Positions 6,098-8,208 of a DNA stretch of 8,208 bases are shown here, in pieces. This stretch comes from Bacteroidales bacterium (GTDB lineage: Bacteria; Bacteroidota; Bacteroidia; Bacteroidales; UBA932). How positions within the stretch are numbered: position 1 is the stretch's first letter; every line of letters begins with the position of its first letter. The translations under genes were made by a program, and so were the position numbers. The stretch covers positions 1 to 8,208 of the forward strand of contig JAKSKC010000057.1 in the NCBI GenBank assembly GCA_024401945.1. Direction: 5' to 3'. The notes beneath the pieces were generated by a model, which made no database searches, had not been told where the DNA came from, and worked only from the letters and a program-made list of their open reading frames with translations.

Positions 6098-7338
6098 TGG
6101 TCAGGGTTAAGGCATTTGCGGCGGTAAGACCGCCAAGGGAGGTCGCGGCCGAAGTCGCGGCACCTCCGTACGACGTTCTTGACAGCGCCGAAGCCAGGGC
6201 GCTGGCGGGGGAGAAATCCCTTCTTCACATCACCCGTCCGGAAATAGACTTCGAACCTATGGCCGGGGAGCACGACAGCTGCAGCTATGACAAGGCGGTT
6301 GAGAACTACGGTCTCTGGAAGAGCCGGAACTGGCTCAGGAGGGATACGAAGGAGTGCTATTATGTCTATGCCCAGACTATGGAGGGGCGCACCCAATACG
6401 GGATAGTGCTCTGCGCCCACGTTGAAGATTACGAAAACGGAACCATAAAGAAGCACGAACTGACCAGGAAGGAGAAGGAGGATGACAGGATGGTGCACGT
6501 GCGCATACAGAACGCCAACATCGAACCTGTTTTCTTCGCATTCAGGGACAATGATACTCTGAACGGGATCATCGCCACCGCCGCTTCCGGTGAACCGGAA
6601 TATGACTTTGTGGACGAGAAGGGGTTCAGGCACAGTTTCTGGGTCATTGACGATGATGCTGTCACGGCAAGGATAACGTCGGTGTTCAACAGCGAAGTCG
6701 ATTCTTTCTACGTGGCTGACGGTCATCACAGAACCGCCGCCGCGGCAAGGGTCGGTGCGGAAAAGAGGCTGGCGAATCCGTCCCATACGGGGAATGAGGA
6801 ATACAACTATTTCCTGGCTGTGTGCTTTCCTCAGAGCCAGCTCCGCATCATAGACTACAACCGTCTGGTCAAGGATCTCAACGGATTGGATGATAAAGGC
6901 TTCCTTGCCGCCCTCGAAAAGGATTTCGAGGTTACGGACATGGGCTTCGTGACATACAGGCCCGGGCGTCTGCACAACTTTTCAATGTATCTCGGCGGAC
7001 ATTGGTATTCGCTTGATGCAAAAGCGGGAAGATATGATGACAATGACCCTCTGGGGGCATTGGACGTTACTGTGCTCAGCAATCTTGTCCTTGACTCCAT
7101 CCTCGGCATAAAGGACCTGCGCACGGACAGGAGGATCGACTTCGTCGGAGGGATAAGGGGCCTCGGGGAACTGAAGGACAGGGTTGACAGCGGGGAGATG
7201 AAAGTGGCGTTCGCGCTTTACCCGGTGTCTATGGAACAGCTTCTCAGAATAGCGGACAGCGGTGCGATAATGCCTCCGAAGACAACCTGGTTCGAGCCGA
7301 AACTGCGTTCCGGGCTGGCGATACACGAACTTGACTGA
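6097..7338 (+). CDS. DUF1015 family protein, serine-operon associated
   Basis: A 413-residue cytoplasmic protein of the DUF1015 family, whose function I cannot state from sequence. Conserved family segments: APPYDVLD (22-29) near the N-terminus, KHELTRKEKEDDR (119-131), YVADGHHRTAAAARV (205-219), and a C-terminal MPPKTTWFEPKLRSGL (392-407). The ADGHHR motif (207-212) resembles the nucleotide-phosphate motif of the ParB/sulfiredoxin fold, which includes the free-serine kinases SerK and SbnI; that link is my inference. No signal peptide or membrane segment. The start codon shares one base with the serA stop (TAATG), so translation is coupled to serA. From memory the family often lies beside serA and serC in anaerobes, and no phosphoserine phosphatase is present here, so a role in phosphoserine or serine metabolism is plausible but unproven. 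Confidence 0.9.
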   Translation: MVRVKAFAAVRPPREVAAEVAAPPYDVLDSAEARALAGEKSLLHITRPEIDFEPMAGEHDSCSYDKAVENYGLWKSRNWLRRDTKECYYVYAQTMEGRTQYGIVLCAHVEDYENGTIKKHELTRKEKEDDRMVHVRIQNANIEPVFFAFRDNDTLNGIIATAASGEPEYDFVDEKGFRHSFWVIDDDAVTARITSVFNSEVDSFYVADGHHRTAAAARVGAEKRLANPSHTGNEEYNYFLAVCFPQSQLRIIDYNRLVKDLNGLDDKGFLAALEKDFEVTDMGFVTYRPGRLHNFSMYLGGHWYSLDAKAGRYDDNDPLGALDVTVLSNLVLDSILGIKDLRTDRRIDFVGGIRGLGELKDRVDSGEMKVAFALYPVSMEQLLRIADSGAIMPPKTTWFEPKLRSGLAIHELD

Positions 7339-7339
7339 T

Positions 7340-8208
7340 ATGGCTAATCCGGAAATACACAGTATTCTGAAGAACTTCTTCGGATATGATTCCTTCAAGG
7401 GGGACCAGGAGAGGATAATCGACCATCTCGTCTCGGGCGGTGATGCCTTCGTGCTTATGCCTACCGGGGGAGGGAAGTCGCTGTGCTATCAGCTTCCGGC
7501 CCTGGCGATGGAGGGTACGGCAGTGGTCATCTCCCCGCTCATCGCGCTGATGAAGAATCAGGTGGATGCCATCCGCGGTTTCGTTTCGGACAACGAGAGC
7601 ATAGCCCACTTCCTCAATTCATCCCTGTCCCGCCAGCAGCTCGAAGAGGTGCGTTCGGACCTTATGGTAGGCAGGACGAAGATTCTCTATGTGGCGCCCG
7701 AATCGCTCACCAAGGAGGACAACGTGTCGCTGCTGAGGGATATCGACATCTCGTTCTATGCGATAGACGAGGCCCATTGCATTTCAGAATGGGGACACGA
7801 TTTCCGTCCGGAGTACCGCCGTATCCGATCCCTCATAGACGAGATAGGGCGCAGACCCATCATAGCCCTCACGGCAACGGCCACCCCGAAGGTGCAGAGT
7901 GATATCCTCAAGAATCTCGGTATTCCGGGAGCCGCGATATTCAAGTCCTCCTTCAACAGGCCGAACCTCTATTACGAGATAAGGGAGAAGGCTGATCTCG
8001 AGAAGGATATAATTAAATACATACGTCAGAATCCCGGCAAGTCCGGCATCATATACTGTCTCAGCCGCAAGAAGGTTGAGGAGATAGCGGAAGTCCTGTG
8101 CATAAACGGCATAAAGGCGCTGCCTTACCACGCCGGTCTGGACGCCAGGACCAGGGCCGAGAACCGGGATGCCTTCGATGCGGTCATCAAGCAGCTGAAC
8201 ATTCCCAA
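7340..8208 (+). CDS. recQ: ATP-dependent DNA helicase RecQ, 3'-truncated by window
   Basis: Superfamily 2 3'-5' DNA helicase acting in recombination and stalled-fork repair. 289 codons are visible of a protein usually 600-730 residues long. Seen in order: the Q-motif region FFGYDSFKGDQERII (13-27, Q23), Walker A MPTGGGKS (40-47, K46), SPLIALMKNQ (65-74), Walker B DEAH (143-146) followed by the RecQ aromatic-rich loop CISEWGHDFRPEY (147-159), motif III ALTATAT (176-182), SFNRPNL (204-210), motif IV SGIIYCLSR (235-243) and YHAGLDARTRAEN (263-275). The RecQ C-terminal and HRDC domains lie outside. The ATG is one base after the DUF1015 stop, which suggests co-transcription. From residue 280 (base 8177) the sequence no longer follows the family, and motif V (IVATIAFGMGIDK type) does not begin where expected. 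Confidence 0.93.
   Translation, partial: MANPEIHSILKNFFGYDSFKGDQERIIDHLVSGGDAFVLMPTGGGKSLCYQLPALAMEGTAVVISPLIALMKNQVDAIRGFVSDNESIAHFLNSSLSRQQLEEVRSDLMVGRTKILYVAPESLTKEDNVSLLRDIDISFYAIDEAHCISEWGHDFRPEYRRIRSLIDEIGRRPIIALTATATPKVQSDILKNLGIPGAAIFKSSFNRPNLYYEIREKADLEKDIIKYIRQNPGKSGIIYCLSRKKVEEIAEVLCINGIKALPYHAGLDARTRAENRDAFDAVIKQLNIP

Noticed and set aside
6082..6975. Long minus-strand open frame (297 codons) opposite DUF1015
   Set aside because: It mirrors a well-supported plus-strand gene, shows no recognisable domain, and results from the codon bias of the other strand.

Overview
The window looks like a chromosomal core-metabolism segment from a fairly GC-rich member of the Bacteroidales, possibly a Rikenellaceae or Cryptobacteroides-type gut or rumen lineage. 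The phylum call rests on Bacteroidota-type promoter motifs (TAnnTTTG at -7), the near absence of Shine-Dalgarno sequences, an FHS-family sugar transporter beside a ROK kinase, a short ACT-less SerA, and a pRiA4b ORF-3-like protein with an acidic tail. The genus is a guess. I see no tRNA, rRNA, CRISPR array, insertion sequence or prophage gene. Every long stretch is coding, and the largest intergenic gap is about 70 bases.

Left block (2-2877, plus strand): the C-terminal part of an FHS/FucP-type sugar:H+ symporter, then 3 bases later a complete ROK-family sugar kinase (probably glucokinase), then 23 bases later an FKBP-type peptidyl-prolyl isomerase lipoprotein. The first two make a sugar uptake and phosphorylation pair. 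A long nested hairpin with a T-tract (2882-2939) ends the block and sits between convergent genes.

Middle: a minus-strand gene (2946-3455) encodes a small pRiA4b ORF-3/IS1096-passenger-like protein with a very acidic tail. Its 5' end nearly abuts the next plus-strand gene. Two tandem Bacteroidota-type promoters for that gene fall in and just upstream of the start of the minus-strand gene.

Right block (3493 to window end, plus strand): yigZ (IMPACT family), serC, serA, a DUF1015 protein and recQ (cut by the window edge). They are packed with +5, -1, -1 and +1 base spacings and look like one operon. SerA and SerC make O-phosphoserine from 3-phosphoglycerate. No phosphoserine phosphatase is present here; DUF1015, translationally coupled to serA, takes the third place. 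DUF1015 carries an ADGHHR motif like that of the ParB/sulfiredoxin fold, which includes the free-serine kinases SerK and SbnI, so a role in phosphoserine metabolism is a reasonable hypothesis. This is the most interesting lead in the window. SerA has Lys where most relatives have the catalytic His. The last ten codons of recQ leave the expected family sequence just before motif V, which may be a contig-end artefact.
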